From assembly GCF_002217755.1 (NCBI RefSeq), contig NZ_BCFL01000017.1:948125-1012124 (forward strand): a DNA stretch of 64,000 nucleotides, written 5' to 3'. Below, in pieces: positions 26,112 to 34,874 of this stretch. Under the pieces are notes generated by a model, which worked only from the letters and a program-made list of their open reading frames with translations, searched no databases and was not told where the DNA came from. The position numbers and the translations under genes are program-made. Position 1 is the first letter of the stretch, and the number at the start of each line of letters is the position of its first letter. Source of the DNA: Streptomyces hyaluromycini (lineage in GTDB: Bacteria > Actinomycetota > Actinomycetes > Streptomycetales > Streptomycetaceae).

Positions 26112-26172
26112 AGTGTCGTGTCTGGTCGCGCAGTTCCCCGCGCCCCTTACGGGGCGTCGCCTTTCGGGGCGT
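26112..26172 (-). repeat. Dispersed intergenic repeat, copy 4
   Basis: On the minus strand: GGGGCG, loop, GCGCGGGGAACTGCGCGACC, then AGACACGAC. The hairpin CGCCCC-TTAC-GGGGCG (26142-26157) lies just after the stop of the minus-strand LytR_C gene and probably terminates it. Confidence 0.75.
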
Positions 26173-26176
26173 TGCT

Positions 26177-26845
26177 TCAGCAGGTCTTCTTCGAAGTCGA
26201 CGCCGTCGGTGTGGGGTTGGACAGGGCGGTGATCGCCTTGGCGGCCGTCGCCTGGGGGGTCAGGGTCTTGAAGGCGTTGCCGATGATCAGGTCGACGGCG
26301 GTGCCCTTGCGGCCCGCCTCCGTGCGCTGGTCGGCGGCCGTCACCTGGGTGGCCAGGACCGGGAGCGAGGTCTTCAGGGCCGAGGCCGGGCCGAGCAGTA
26401 TCGCCGTGCCCTTGACCTTCTTGTCGAACCTCGTCGGCGCGTTGCCGATGTCGCCGATCTTGAAGCCGCGCTTCTTCAGTTCGTCGGCGGTGTTCTTGGC
26501 CAGGCCCGCGCGGGTCGTGGCGTTGTAGACGTTCACCGTGATCTGGGCGGGCTTCGGCAGCTCCGTCGTCGTCGTACCGGCCGACGCACCGGCCGCGGGA
26601 CTCGCGCTGGCGGCGGCCTGCCTGATGCAGTCGCGCGCCGAGCCGGCCGCCGACGCCGTTCCGCCGCCGCCCGTGAAGACGTCGATGAGCTGCAGGGTGC
26701 CCCAGCCGACCAGGCCGAGCGCGGTGACGGAGGCGACCATGGAGAGGACGAGCCGGGCACGCCGCCGGCGCGGGCGCATGCGAGGGTATTTGTCCCCTGT
26801 GATCCGGTACTGGCCGCCCATGCCGGGGGGAGTCAGCATGCTCAT
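26177..26845 (-). CDS. LytR C-terminal-domain membrane protein
   Basis: A 222-residue protein. The basic cytosolic N-terminus (YPRMRPRRRRARLVLSM) is followed by one membrane helix (ASVTALGLVGWGTLQLIDVF) and a Ser/Ala/Thr-rich linker. The LytR_C domain at about 98-200 (ITVNVYNATTRAGLAKNTADELKKRGFKIGDIGNAP) lies outside the membrane. ATG 26845 is chosen as the first sensible start after the frame opens. LytR_C domains accompany wall-polymer ligases but here there is no LCP catalytic domain. It points at the cell envelope. Confidence 0.8.
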   Translation of the reverse strand: MSMLTPPGMGGQYRITGDKYPRMRPRRRRARLVLSMVASVTALGLVGWGTLQLIDVFTGGGGTASAAGSARDCIRQAAASASPAAGASAGTTTTELPKPAQITVNVYNATTRAGLAKNTADELKKRGFKIGDIGNAPTRFDKKVKGTAILLGPASALKTSLPVLATQVTAADQRTEAGRKGTAVDLIIGNAFKTLTPQATAAKAITALSNPTPTASTSKKTC

Positions 26846-26978
26846 GAGCGCAGCGTAGTGCGCCACGGGTGCGTTGACTAATAGATGATCATCTGACGGT
26901 GCCCGGTCCAACCCGAAAGGGCCAACCGGCGGCAAATGCCGGATGGCAGGCGGGTGTCGGGCGAGTGCCGGGCGGGTG

Positions 26979-27275
26979 TCAGTCGAGTTCGAGCACGCGT
27001 GCGTGCAGCACCTGACGCTGCTGGAGGGCGGCGCGGACCGCACGGTGCAGCCCGTCCTCCAGGTACAGGTCGCCCTGCCACTTCACGACGTGCGCGAAGA
27101 GGTCGCCGTAGAACGTCGAGTCCTCGGCGAGGAGGGTCTCCAGGTCGAGCTGACCCTTGGTCGTCACGAGCTGATCGAGGCGGACCGGGCGCGGTGCGAC
27201 GTCCGCCCACTGCCGGGTGCTCTCCCGGCCGTGGTCGGGGTACGGCCGGCCGTTTCCGATGCGCTTGAAGATCAC
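26979..27275 (-). CDS. Conserved 98-residue actinobacterial protein (often labelled VapB-like)
   Basis: A 98-residue protein: MIFKRIGNGRPYPDHGRES, then VRLDQLVTTKGQLDLETLLAEDSTFYGDLFAHVVKWQGDLYLEDGLHRAVRAALQQRQVLHARVLELD. The block DLYLEDGLHRAVRAALQ resembles the ParB/Srx-like D-G-x-HR core (a GHR-type motif). I recall close relatives being auto-named VapB antitoxins, but no toxin gene lies beside it, so that label is doubtful. It is divergent from the HerA-like gene. Confidence 0.65.
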   Translation of the reverse strand: MIFKRIGNGRPYPDHGRESTRQWADVAPRPVRLDQLVTTKGQLDLETLLAEDSTFYGDLFAHVVKWQGDLYLEDGLHRAVRAALQQRQVLHARVLELD

Positions 27276-27390
27276 ACGGAAAGCCTACCGGTCCAGACGT
27301 TCCGGGCGCAGCCATGGCGACCGAGTGCGACGCTGGAAAAGACTCCGTAAAGGTCATCAAACGGGCTAAACGGGAACAGGGGGTCCGACG

Positions 27391-29025
27391 ATGAGTGCCG
27401 GCGAGGCCGACGAAGCAGGTGCCGCGACCCCGGCCACGACCCCGGCCAGGGACGCAGCCGACCCTGCAGGCGCCCCTGACCCCGGTGGCGCCCCTGACCC
27501 CGTGGTCGCCGGGATCGCCGCCGGGTACGCCTTCGGCGGTCAGGCGCTGGAGCTCGGTGCCCTTCTCTGGGACGGACGGTGCCGTCCCGACGCCCCGGTC
27601 CGCATCCCCCTCCCCATGCTCAACCGGCACGGCCTGGTCGCCGGCGCCACCGGCACCGGCAAGACCAAGACGCTCCAGCTGATCGCCGAGCAGCTCTCGG
27701 CGCAGGGCGTCCCGGTGTTCCTGGCGGACGTCAAGGGCGACCTGTCCGGCATCGCCCGCCCCGGGCAGCCGAACGACAGGGTCCGGGGCCGGGCCGGCGA
27801 GGTGGGGCAGGAGTGGACGGCGACCGGCTTCCCCGCCGAGTTCCTCGCGCTCGGCGGCCTCGGCCACGGCATCCCCGTCCGGGCGACGATCACCAGCTTC
27901 GGACCGGTGCTGCTGTCGAAGGCGCTCCAGCTCAACCAGACCCAGGAACAGTCCCTGGGCCTGATCTTCCACTACGCCGACACCAAGGGCCTGGAGCTGA
28001 TCGACCTCAAGGACCTCAGGGCCGTGGTCGCCTTCCTCACCTCCGACGAGGGCAGGGCGGAACTGAAGAACATCGGAGGGCTGTCGACGGCCACCGCCGG
28101 GGTGATCCTGCGCTCGCTCACCGCCTTCGAGGCCCAGGGCATGGCGGACTTCTTCGGCGAGCCGGAGTTCGACACGGCCGACCTGCTGCGTACGGCACCG
28201 GACGGCCGGGGCGTCGTCTCGGTCCTCGAACTCCCCGCCGTCCAGGACCGGCCCCTCCTCTTCTCCACCTTCCTGATGTGGCTGCTCGCCGACCTCTTCC
28301 ACGACCTCCCCGAGATCGGCGACGCCGACCGGCCCGGGCTGGTCTTCTTCTTCGACGAGGCGCACCTGTTGTTCAACGGCGCCTCGAAGGCGTTCCTGGA
28401 CTCGATCACGCAGACCGTGCGCCTGATTCGCTCGAAAGGGGTCGGCGTCTTCTTCGTCACGCAGACCCCGAAGGACGTACCGTCCGACGTCCTCGCCCAG
28501 CTCGGCAACCGCGTCCAGCATGCGCTCAGGGCCTTCACCCCGGAGGACCAGAAGGCGCTGCGGGCGACCGTGCAGACCTTCCCGAAGTCGTCGTACGACC
28601 TCGAAGAGCTGCTCACCGGGCTCGGTATCGGCGAGGCCGTGGTGACCGTGCTCAGCGAGACGGGCGCCCCGACGCCGGTCGCGGCGACCCGGCTGCGGGC
28701 CCCCGAGTCCCTGATGGGGCCGTTGGACGCGGCGGAGCTGGACGCGGCGGTGCGCGGGTCCGCGCTCCACGGGCGTTATGCACAGGCTGTGGACCGTGAG
28801 TCGGCGTACGAGAGGCTGCAGCGGACGCCGGCCGAGCCGAAGGCCGCCGCCGAACCGAGAGCTCCGAAAGCCCAGAAAGCCCAGAAAGCCCAGAAAGAAG
28901 AACCGTCGCTGGTCGAACAGGTGGTCAGCAGCGGGATGTTCAAGTCCCTCGCCCGGTCGGTGGGCACCCAGCTCGGCCGGGAGATCACGCGGTCGCTGTT
29001 CGGCACGGCCCGCAGACGCAGGTGA
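27391..29025 (+). CDS. HerA/DUF853-type DNA-translocase ATPase
   Basis: A 544-residue protein. After an Ala/Pro-rich N-terminus come the P-loop GATGTGKTKTLQLIAEQLS (about 85-92), a HerA-FtsK-like core and Walker B VFFFDEAHLLF (about 316). A later QTPKDVPSDVLAQLGNRVQHALRAFTP carries the sensor Gln and arginine-finger region. A basic C-terminus includes a KAQ repeat (28868-28900). The DUF853 family is related to hexameric DNA-pumping ATPases; its bacterial role is not settled. The first ATG at 27391 follows AACAGGGGG. Confidence 0.85.
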   Translation: MSAGEADEAGAATPATTPARDAADPAGAPDPGGAPDPVVAGIAAGYAFGGQALELGALLWDGRCRPDAPVRIPLPMLNRHGLVAGATGTGKTKTLQLIAEQLSAQGVPVFLADVKGDLSGIARPGQPNDRVRGRAGEVGQEWTATGFPAEFLALGGLGHGIPVRATITSFGPVLLSKALQLNQTQEQSLGLIFHYADTKGLELIDLKDLRAVVAFLTSDEGRAELKNIGGLSTATAGVILRSLTAFEAQGMADFFGEPEFDTADLLRTAPDGRGVVSVLELPAVQDRPLLFSTFLMWLLADLFHDLPEIGDADRPGLVFFFDEAHLLFNGASKAFLDSITQTVRLIRSKGVGVFFVTQTPKDVPSDVLAQLGNRVQHALRAFTPEDQKALRATVQTFPKSSYDLEELLTGLGIGEAVVTVLSETGAPTPVAATRLRAPESLMGPLDAAELDAAVRGSALHGRYAQAVDRESAYERLQRTPAEPKAAAEPRAPKAQKAQKAQKEEPSLVEQVVSSGMFKSLARSVGTQLGREITRSLFGTARRRR

Positions 29026-29111
29026 GCCGGGGGCCGGGAGCCGGGAGCCAGGGGCCGGAGGCCGGGCGCCCCGCACGGGCCGCCCGGTTCCGGTCTCTCC
29101 GGTCCGAGGTA

Positions 29112-29240
29112 TCAACTGGGTTTCTGCTCCTGCGGTCGCGGCCTGGACGGCTGCGCCGTCTTCGTCTCCGGCTTGGGCGTGCTGCGGACGGCTTCCGCGC
29201 GCAGCAGGGCGCGCAGGACCGTGTACGGGTCTGAGGACAT
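29112..29240 (-). CDS. Small conserved protein (42 aa)
   Basis: A 42-residue reading frame starting MSSDPYTVLRALLRAEAVRS and ending in a Pro/Lys/Gln-rich tail. The ribosome site AAGGA is about 9 nt upstream of the ATG at 29240. The N-terminal helix motif SDPYxVLRALLRAEA looks conserved in Streptomyces from memory. It lies in an otherwise empty gap between the HerA-like gene and the secreted-protein gene. The function is unknown. Confidence 0.55.
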   Translation of the reverse strand: MSSDPYTVLRALLRAEAVRSTPKPETKTAQPSRPRPQEQKPS

Positions 29241-29298
29241 GACTGTGTTCCTTGCGTAGAGCTGACTGACCTGGGGGAGCGCGGGACAGGCAGGTCGG

Positions 29299-29655
29299 TC
29301 AGCAGCGCAGGACCACGGTGCGCAGGAGGGGCGTGGCGTACGGCGGACGCGGTGTCGTCGGGCAGGGGCGGTGGCTGTCCCCCGGGCCGGCGGACGGCGC
29401 CGTGTCGGGGAGCGGCGCGGGGCGCTGGGGTACGTCGGCGCGGTGGACGGTGCGGGCGGGTGGCCGCAGCGGGGTGTCGAGGGCGTCGTGCTCGGCGGTC
29501 TCCGCCGAGACGGTCGGGGTGGCCGCCGCGAGCGCCGCCGCCGCCGTCGGGACGCCGGCCAGCAGCAGGGCGAGCAGCAGCACGAGCGCCCGCGGCCAGG
29601 CGGGGCCTGGCCGCGGGCGGCGTCCGGTCGGGGGACCGCTGCTCATGGCGGTCAT
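29299..29655 (-). CDS. Secreted small hypothetical protein
   Basis: A 118-residue protein: basic start (PPTGRRPRPGPAWPR), a signal-peptide-like hydrophobic core (ALVLLLALLLAGVPTAAAALAA) and a Pro/Arg/Thr-rich mature part with two Cys near the end (HRPCPTTPRPPYATPLLRTVVLRC). It could start at 29655 or at a second Met three codons later. The function is unknown. Confidence 0.5.
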   Translation of the reverse strand: MTAMSSGPPTGRRPRPGPAWPRALVLLLALLLAGVPTAAAALAAATPTVSAETAEHDALDTPLRPPARTVHRADVPQRPAPLPDTAPSAGPGDSHRPCPTTPRPPYATPLLRTVVLRC

Positions 29656-29835
29656 CTCCCCGTGTGGTGGGCGGTGTTCATCGCGTGGGGCGCGAGATCC
29701 GCTCGCTCGGCGTACCGGCGAGGCGCGAAGTTGACGAAGCCGACGGGCCGGTGCCGACAGGGTCCGTGCCGACGAGGCCTGCGCTCGTCCGGCCTGCGCT
29801 CGTTCGGTCCGCGCCCACGGGGCGGCCGGCGACGC

Positions 29836-30486
29836 TCACAGGGCCTGCGGGATCTGCTTGGCGCGGCCGCGGATGCCGAACGCCGTGACGATCTCGACGA
29901 TGCCGACGACGACCAGCCAGATGCCGGCGACGAGGGTGAGCACCGCGACCGACCTGAACGGCGAGACGATCAGCACGATGCCGGCGATGAAGGTGACGAT
30001 CCCGAGGAAGATCATCCAGCCGCGGGCGGGCATTCTGTGGTCGTGTACGGCGGCGAGCGTCTGGGTGATCCCGCGGATCAGCCAGCCGATCCCGATCCAC
30101 AGGGCGAGCAGCAGGATCGACTCCAGAGGGCCCCGGAAGCAGAACAGGCCCAGCAGGATCGACAGCGCGCCGCTGATGAAGGCCAGCACGCGCAGCGAGG
30201 TCGCCTTGTGCGTGCCGAACGCGGCCACCAGCTGGAAGACGCCGCTGATCAGCAGGTAGATGCCGAAGAGCACACCGGCGGCGAGCAGCGACGCACCGGG
30301 CCACACGAGGATCAGGATGCCGAGGATCAGGGAGGCGATCCCGGTGAGCAGGACGGTCTGCCAGGCGGCCTTGGAGAGGGCGTGCAGCGGTCCCTCGAAG
30401 GGCGGTTCGGGCTCAGGCCGAGCGGTGCCGGTGGCGTGCGCCTTCCGGTCGTCGTCGGCGGGGCCGGTGCTGGGGGGCTCGGTCAT
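29836..30486 (-). CDS. HdeD-family (DUF308) membrane protein
   Basis: A 216-residue protein. A cytosolic Pro-rich N-terminus of about 40 residues precedes six membrane helices as three helix pairs: ILGILILVWPGASLLAAGVLFGIYLLISGVFQLVAAF, then LSILLGLFCFRGPLESILLLALWIGIGWLIRGI, and a final pair ending GIVEIVTAFGIRGRAK. The repeated xxLGILxLxxP motif is the DUF308/HdeD hallmark. In E. coli HdeD is linked to acid resistance; the role in Streptomyces is open. Confidence 0.85.
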   Translation of the reverse strand: MTEPPSTGPADDDRKAHATGTARPEPEPPFEGPLHALSKAAWQTVLLTGIASLILGILILVWPGASLLAAGVLFGIYLLISGVFQLVAAFGTHKATSLRVLAFISGALSILLGLFCFRGPLESILLLALWIGIGWLIRGITQTLAAVHDHRMPARGWMIFLGIVTFIAGIVLIVSPFRSVAVLTLVAGIWLVVVGIVEIVTAFGIRGRAKQIPQAL

Positions 30487-30683
30487 GGTTCCAGCTGAGA
30501 CCGACGGGGCCGGCCCTGCCAGCAGGACAGGGCCGGACGGGTGAGCCCCCGGATCCGGTCGGGGGAGTCGGCGTTGGCGTCCATGGCTCGATGATCCCGC
30601 GCCGGGACGGCCCTCGCGCGCCCGTGGCTGCCCGGCCTCCTCGACGCTCTCACCTCTCGCGTACGATTCCTCCGCGATTCGAC

Positions 30684-30702
30684 TTAGGTAAGGCTAACCT
30701 CA
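30684..30702 (+). promoter_or_regulatory. Iron box (DmdR/IdeR binding site)
   Basis: TTAGGTAAGGCTAACCTCA matches the DmdR1/IdeR-type 19-bp iron box (TTAGGTTAGGCTAACCTAA) at 17 of 19 positions. It lies 18 bp upstream of the GTG of the penicillin-acylase gene, inside its likely promoter. DmdR1 with Fe2+ would repress the operon when iron is plentiful. Confidence 0.88.
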
Positions 30703-30719
30703 GACAGGGGGGTCACCAG

Positions 30720-33032
30720 GTGACCATCGAGACGTACCGCGACGCCTGGGGCATCCCGCATCTGCGGGCGGCCGACGTCCGCGAACTCGCCCGCGCGCAG
30801 GGCCGGGTGACGGCCCATGACCGGGCCTGGCAGCTGGAGGTGGAACGGCACCGGGCGCAGGGCACCTCGGCGTCCTTCCTCGGCGCCCCGGCCGTCGCCT
30901 GGGACGTCTTTGCCCGCCGGGCCCGCCTGGCGGACACGGCGAGACGTTGCTTCGAGGCGCTGGAGAGACGGGACCCGGAGACGGCGGAGTGGGTACGGGC
31001 GTACGTGGCCGGCGTCAACGAGGGCCTGCCGGCCGGCGCCGCCCGCACGCCCGAGTTCGCCCGCACCGGCCTGACCCCAGGCACCTGGGAGCCCTGGCAC
31101 CCGCTCGGCATCTGGCTGGCCACCCACATCCTGTTCGCCGGCTTCCCGGCCAAGCTGTGGCGCGAGGAGGCGATACGGCACCTGGGCGAGGAGGCGGTCC
31201 CGCTCTTCGCCACGGACGGCCCCAGCACCGCCGGCAGCAACGGCTGGCTCCTCGCGGGCTCCCGCACCACCACCGGCCAGGCCCTCCTCGCCGGCGACCC
31301 CCACCGCTTCGTCGAGGCGCCCGGGGTCTACCAGCAGATCCACCTCGCCTGCCCGGAGTTCGACGTCGTCGGCCTCGCGGTCCCGGGCGTCCCCGGCATC
31401 GCCCACTTCGCCCACACGGGCACGGTCGCCTGGTCCATCACCAACGCGATGGCCGACTACCAGGACCTCTACCGGGAGCGCCTGCGGCGCACGAACACCG
31501 GCGTGGAGGCCCTCGCCCCCGACGGCACCTGGACCCCGGCCCCCCACCACACGGAGACGATCGAGGTCTCCGGCAACCCCCCAGTACCCATCGAGGTACT
31601 CGAAACACCCCGGGGCCCGGTCATCGCCGGGGGGCCGGAGGGGCTGGGGACGGGGACAGCGGAGGCGACGGGGACGGAGGCGATGGAGACGGCGGAGGCG
31701 GAGGACGAGCTCGGCCGCGAACTCCGCACGCCTCTCGCTCCGCACGCCGAACGGCCTGCTGTCGTGCACGCACCGGCGGCCGCCGACGGCGGTCGGCCCC
31801 CGCGGGGGCCACTCGCACCCGACGACGAAAGCCGCACGGGTGGTGCGGGTGGGAAATCATCCGCCGACGGCGGAGCCGAGGCGTTGGCGCTTCGCTACCC
31901 GCCCCGCGTCACCGAAGACCTCGGCTTCAGCGCCCTCCTCCCCCTCCTCCGCGCCCGCCACGTCACCGACGTCGACCGGGCCTTCGACGCCTGGGCCGAG
32001 CCCGTCAACGTCGTCCACGCCGCCGACACCGCCGGAGGCGTCCTGCACCGCGTCGCCGGCCGCGTCCCCGTCCGCTCCCGCACCAACCGCACCCGCCTCG
32101 CCCCCGCCTGGCTCCCCGGCCACGACTGGCAGGGCTGGCACGAGATGCCGTACGGCGACATCACCGACGGCGTGGCCGTGATGGCGAACCAGCGCGGCCC
32201 GGCCACCCCCCTCGGCGTCGAGTTCGCCCCGCCCCACCGCGCCGACCGCATCCGCAGCCTCCTCGGCGAGCGCCGCACCTGGTCCGCCGCCGACATGCCC
32301 GCGATCCACACCGACACGCATCTGGCCTCCGCCGCGCCCCTCCTCGACCGCCTGGCCGCCCTCGACGACCTCACCCCCGAGGCAGGCAGGCTCCGCGACC
32401 GCCTCCTCGCCTGGGACCGCCGGATGGACGCGGACAGCACCGACGCCGCCGCCTACGCGGCCGTACGCTCCGCCGTCGTACGGCACCTCGCCGCCCATCC
32501 CGCCTTCGCCGCCCTCACCGAACCCCCGGCCCACCCCAAGGTCCTGCTCCCCTGGCTGGCCCTCACCCCCCGTATCGCCTTCGCCCTCGAACACCTCCTG
32601 AGGACGGAGGAGTTGTACGGCGTCGACCGCCCCGCCGCCGTACGCGCGGCCGTGGAAGAAGTCGCGGCCGCCCCGCCCGCCGGCACCTGGGGCGACACCC
32701 ACCGCCTCACCCCCTGGCAGGCGCTGCCCGAGCCGTCGTACGACGACGGACCGGCCCTGTCCGGCGACCACGACTGCGTGCTGTGCACCTCCGCCGTCCC
32801 CGGCCTCACCGACCGCTCGGCGCGCGGTCCGGCCGCCCGGTACGTCTGGGACCTGGCCCGCCGCGACGACAGCCTCTGGGTGGTCCCGCTCGGCGCGGAC
32901 GGCGTCCCCGGCGCACCCCACCACACCGACCAACTCCCCCTGTGGCTCAAGGGAGACCTGGCCCCGGTCGTCACCGACTGGGACCGACTGGAACGCGTAG
33001 ACCTCACGGAGAAGACCGATGTCGATATCTGA
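30720..33032 (+). CDS. desG: Penicillin-acylase-family protein under iron control (DesG-like)
   Basis: A 770-residue Ntn-hydrolase. Autocleavage and catalysis centre on the Ser of GSNGW (about residue 172), giving an alpha chain of about 170 residues. Then come the beta-chain motifs LLAGDPHRFVEAPGVYQQIHL and VPGVPGIAHFAHTGTVAWSITN. A low-complexity insert of about 95 residues (about 300-395) interrupts the beta chain. No signal peptide is seen, unlike many acylases. GTG 30720 follows AGGGGGG. Behind an iron box and followed by a siderophore-type acetyltransferase, it matches the desGH pair proposed for aryl/acyl-desferrioxamines; symbol by context. Confidence 0.8.
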   Translation: MTIETYRDAWGIPHLRAADVRELARAQGRVTAHDRAWQLEVERHRAQGTSASFLGAPAVAWDVFARRARLADTARRCFEALERRDPETAEWVRAYVAGVNEGLPAGAARTPEFARTGLTPGTWEPWHPLGIWLATHILFAGFPAKLWREEAIRHLGEEAVPLFATDGPSTAGSNGWLLAGSRTTTGQALLAGDPHRFVEAPGVYQQIHLACPEFDVVGLAVPGVPGIAHFAHTGTVAWSITNAMADYQDLYRERLRRTNTGVEALAPDGTWTPAPHHTETIEVSGNPPVPIEVLETPRGPVIAGGPEGLGTGTAEATGTEAMETAEAEDELGRELRTPLAPHAERPAVVHAPAAADGGRPPRGPLAPDDESRTGGAGGKSSADGGAEALALRYPPRVTEDLGFSALLPLLRARHVTDVDRAFDAWAEPVNVVHAADTAGGVLHRVAGRVPVRSRTNRTRLAPAWLPGHDWQGWHEMPYGDITDGVAVMANQRGPATPLGVEFAPPHRADRIRSLLGERRTWSAADMPAIHTDTHLASAAPLLDRLAALDDLTPEAGRLRDRLLAWDRRMDADSTDAAAYAAVRSAVVRHLAAHPAFAALTEPPAHPKVLLPWLALTPRIAFALEHLLRTEELYGVDRPAAVRAAVEEVAAAPPAGTWGDTHRLTPWQALPEPSYDDGPALSGDHDCVLCTSAVPGLTDRSARGPAARYVWDLARRDDSLWVVPLGADGVPGAPHHTDQLPLWLKGDLAPVVTDWDRLERVDLTEKTDVDI

Positions 33033-33627
33033 GCACCACCCCGAACCAGGCTTCGGCACCGTCCGGCTCCGCCCCCTGGACCCCGAGGGCGACGCGGCCG
33101 TCGTCCACACCTGGGTCAGTGCGGAACGCGCCGCCTTCTGGGGCATGACCGGCCTCACCCGCCCCCAGGTCACCGAGATCTACGCCCACATGGCCACCCT
33201 CGACACCCACCACGCGTACCTCGCCGAGAAGGACGGCACCCCGGTCGGGCTCCTCCAGACGTACGAGCCGGAGGCCGACCGGGTGAGCGAGTGCTACGAC
33301 GTCCGCCCCGGCGACATCGGCGTCCACGTCCTCCTCGCCCCGCCCGGACCCGAAGGTCCCCGCCCCGGCTGGACACAGGCCCTCCTGACCGCCTTCACGG
33401 CGTACGCCCTGCGCACCCTCGACCGCCACCGCATCGTCGTGGACCCGGACGTCCGCAACGAGAAGGCGATCGCCCGGTTCCGGCGCCAGGGCTTCGAGCT
33501 CGGCCCGGCCGTCGTACTCCCCGAGATCGACCTCCCCGACGTCCACCTGCCCGAAAAGCACGCTCAACTTGCTTTCCTCACCCGGCCGGTAGCCTTCCCG
33601 GATGTCCCGGATGCTGACTCCCGATGA
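33019..33627 (+). CDS. desH: Siderophore-type GNAT acetyltransferase (DesH-like)
   Basis: A 202-residue GNAT of the IucB/RhbD-like type: FGTVRLRPLDPEGDAAVVHTWVSAERAAFWGM at the start, a central YLAEKDGTPVGLLQTYEPEADRVSECYDVRPGDIGVHVLLAP and a C-terminal HRIVVDPDVRNEKAIARFRRQGFELG. This family transfers acyl groups to hydroxylamines in hydroxamate siderophores. It overlaps the acylase gene by 14 bp, so both share the iron-regulated promoter. Probable role: acylation of desferrioxamine-type siderophores (inference). Confidence 0.8.
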   Translation: MSISEHHPEPGFGTVRLRPLDPEGDAAVVHTWVSAERAAFWGMTGLTRPQVTEIYAHMATLDTHHAYLAEKDGTPVGLLQTYEPEADRVSECYDVRPGDIGVHVLLAPPGPEGPRPGWTQALLTAFTAYALRTLDRHRIVVDPDVRNEKAIARFRRQGFELGPAVVLPEIDLPDVHLPEKHAQLAFLTRPVAFPDVPDADSR

Positions 33628-34087
33628 CCTGATCGCCCACTACGGCCTGGAGCCGATCCCCCGCGAGGGCGGCCTGTTCCGTGAGACCTGGGCCGGTCCC
33701 GCACGCGCCGACGGCCGCCCCGAGGGCACCGCGATCGTCGGCCTCCTCACCGCCGACGACTACTCGGCCCTGCACCGCCTCCCCACCGACGAGATCTGGC
33801 ACTTCTACCTGGGCGACCCCCTGGAGTTCCTGCTCCTCGCCCCCGACGGCACCACCCGCACCCCCGTCCTCGGCCCCGACCTCCTGGGCGGCCAGCACCT
33901 CCAGCTGACCGTCCCGGCCGGCACCTGGATGGGCGCCCGCGTGGCATCCCCGGGCGCCTGGACCCTCTTCGGCTGCACCATGGCCCCCGGATTCACCTTC
34001 GAGGGGTACGAACACGGGAACGCGGCCGACCTCACGGCGCGTTACCCGTCCGAAGCCGCCCGCATCACGGAACTCTGCCGTCCATGA
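33602..34087 (+). CDS. Cupin-family (DUF985) protein
   Basis: A 161-residue RmlC-like cupin: MLTPDDLIAHYGLEPIPREGGLFRETW, EIWHFYLGDPLEFLLLAPDG (central beta-barrel) and VPAGTWMGARVASPGAWTLFGCTMAPGFTFEGYE are the standard DUF985 blocks. Metal and substrate are unknown. It overlaps the acetyltransferase gene by 26 bp and the next gene by 4 bp, making it part of the same transcription unit, though not necessarily of siderophore metabolism. Confidence 0.85.
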   Translation: MSRMLTPDDLIAHYGLEPIPREGGLFRETWAGPARADGRPEGTAIVGLLTADDYSALHRLPTDEIWHFYLGDPLEFLLLAPDGTTRTPVLGPDLLGGQHLQLTVPAGTWMGARVASPGAWTLFGCTMAPGFTFEGYEHGNAADLTARYPSEAARITELCRP

Positions 34088-34854
34088 CGAACCACCTACT
34101 GGACGGACAGATCGCCCTGGTCACGGGCGCGAGCGGCGGTATCGGCCGGGCCATCGCGCGGCGCCTGGCGGCGGAGGGCGCGGCGGTGGCCCTGCACTGC
34201 CGTACAGGGGTACGGGCGGCGCACGAGGCGGCCTCGGGCATCACGGCCGGCGGCGGCAGGGCGACGGTCGTACAGGGCGACCTGAGTGACGAGGAGACCT
34301 GCCACCGCGTCGTCCGCGAGGCCGCCGACTGGGGCGGCGGACGGCTGACGGCGCTGGTCGACAACGCGGCCGTACAGCCCGTACAGCCCCTGCCCGGCAT
34401 GACCGCGGCCGACTGGCGCGCGGTCGTCGACACCAATCTCACCAGCGTCTTCGCCTGCACCCAGGCCGCCGCCGAGATCATGCGCGCCCAGTCCGGCGGC
34501 GGCACGATCACCCACATCGCCTCCATCGAGGCGACCCACCCGGCCCTGGGCCACGCCCACTACAGCACGGCGAAGGCGGCCGTCGTCATGCACGCGAGGG
34601 CGGCCGCGCTGGAGTACGGCCGCCTCGGCATCCGCGTCAACACCGTCTCCCCTGGCCTGATCGACCGGGAGGGGCTGGCGGCGGACTGGCCGGAGGGGGT
34701 GCGGAGATGGCAGGAGGCGGTGCCCACGGGCCGGTTGGGAAGCGCGGACGACGTGGCGAACGCGGTGGTCTTCCTGGCGTCACCGCTCGCGTCCTGGATC
34801 ACCGGCCACGACCTGGTGGTGGACGGCGGGGTGTCGGCGCGCCCGACGTGGTGA
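34084..34854 (+). CDS. SDR-family oxidoreductase
   Basis: A 256-residue classical short-chain dehydrogenase: cofactor motif TGASGGIG (about 13-20), NNA-like VDNAAVQ, active-site Ser/Tyr/Lys region IASIEATHPALGHAHYSTAKAA (YxxxK) and the closing SPLASWITGHDLVVDGG. The reaction is NAD(P)-dependent alcohol/ketone conversion on an unknown substrate. The start overlaps the cupin stop (ATGA), so it is the last gene of the iron-box operon. A GCGCCCC/GGGGCGC hairpin follows. Confidence 0.88.
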   Translation: MTNHLLDGQIALVTGASGGIGRAIARRLAAEGAAVALHCRTGVRAAHEAASGITAGGGRATVVQGDLSDEETCHRVVREAADWGGGRLTALVDNAAVQPVQPLPGMTAADWRAVVDTNLTSVFACTQAAAEIMRAQSGGGTITHIASIEATHPALGHAHYSTAKAAVVMHARAAALEYGRLGIRVNTVSPGLIDREGLAADWPEGVRRWQEAVPTGRLGSADDVANAVVFLASPLASWITGHDLVVDGGVSARPTW

Positions 34855-34874
34855 CGATTCCAGCGCCCCGAACT

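Noticed and set aside
26979..27275. True VapB antitoxin
   Set aside because: No adjacent toxin gene and no ribbon-helix-helix or AbrB fold is evident; kept only as a conserved protein of unknown role.
26878..29115. 745-residue minus-strand frame over the HerA-like gene
   Set aside because: No domains; the plus strand encodes a clear P-loop ATPase.
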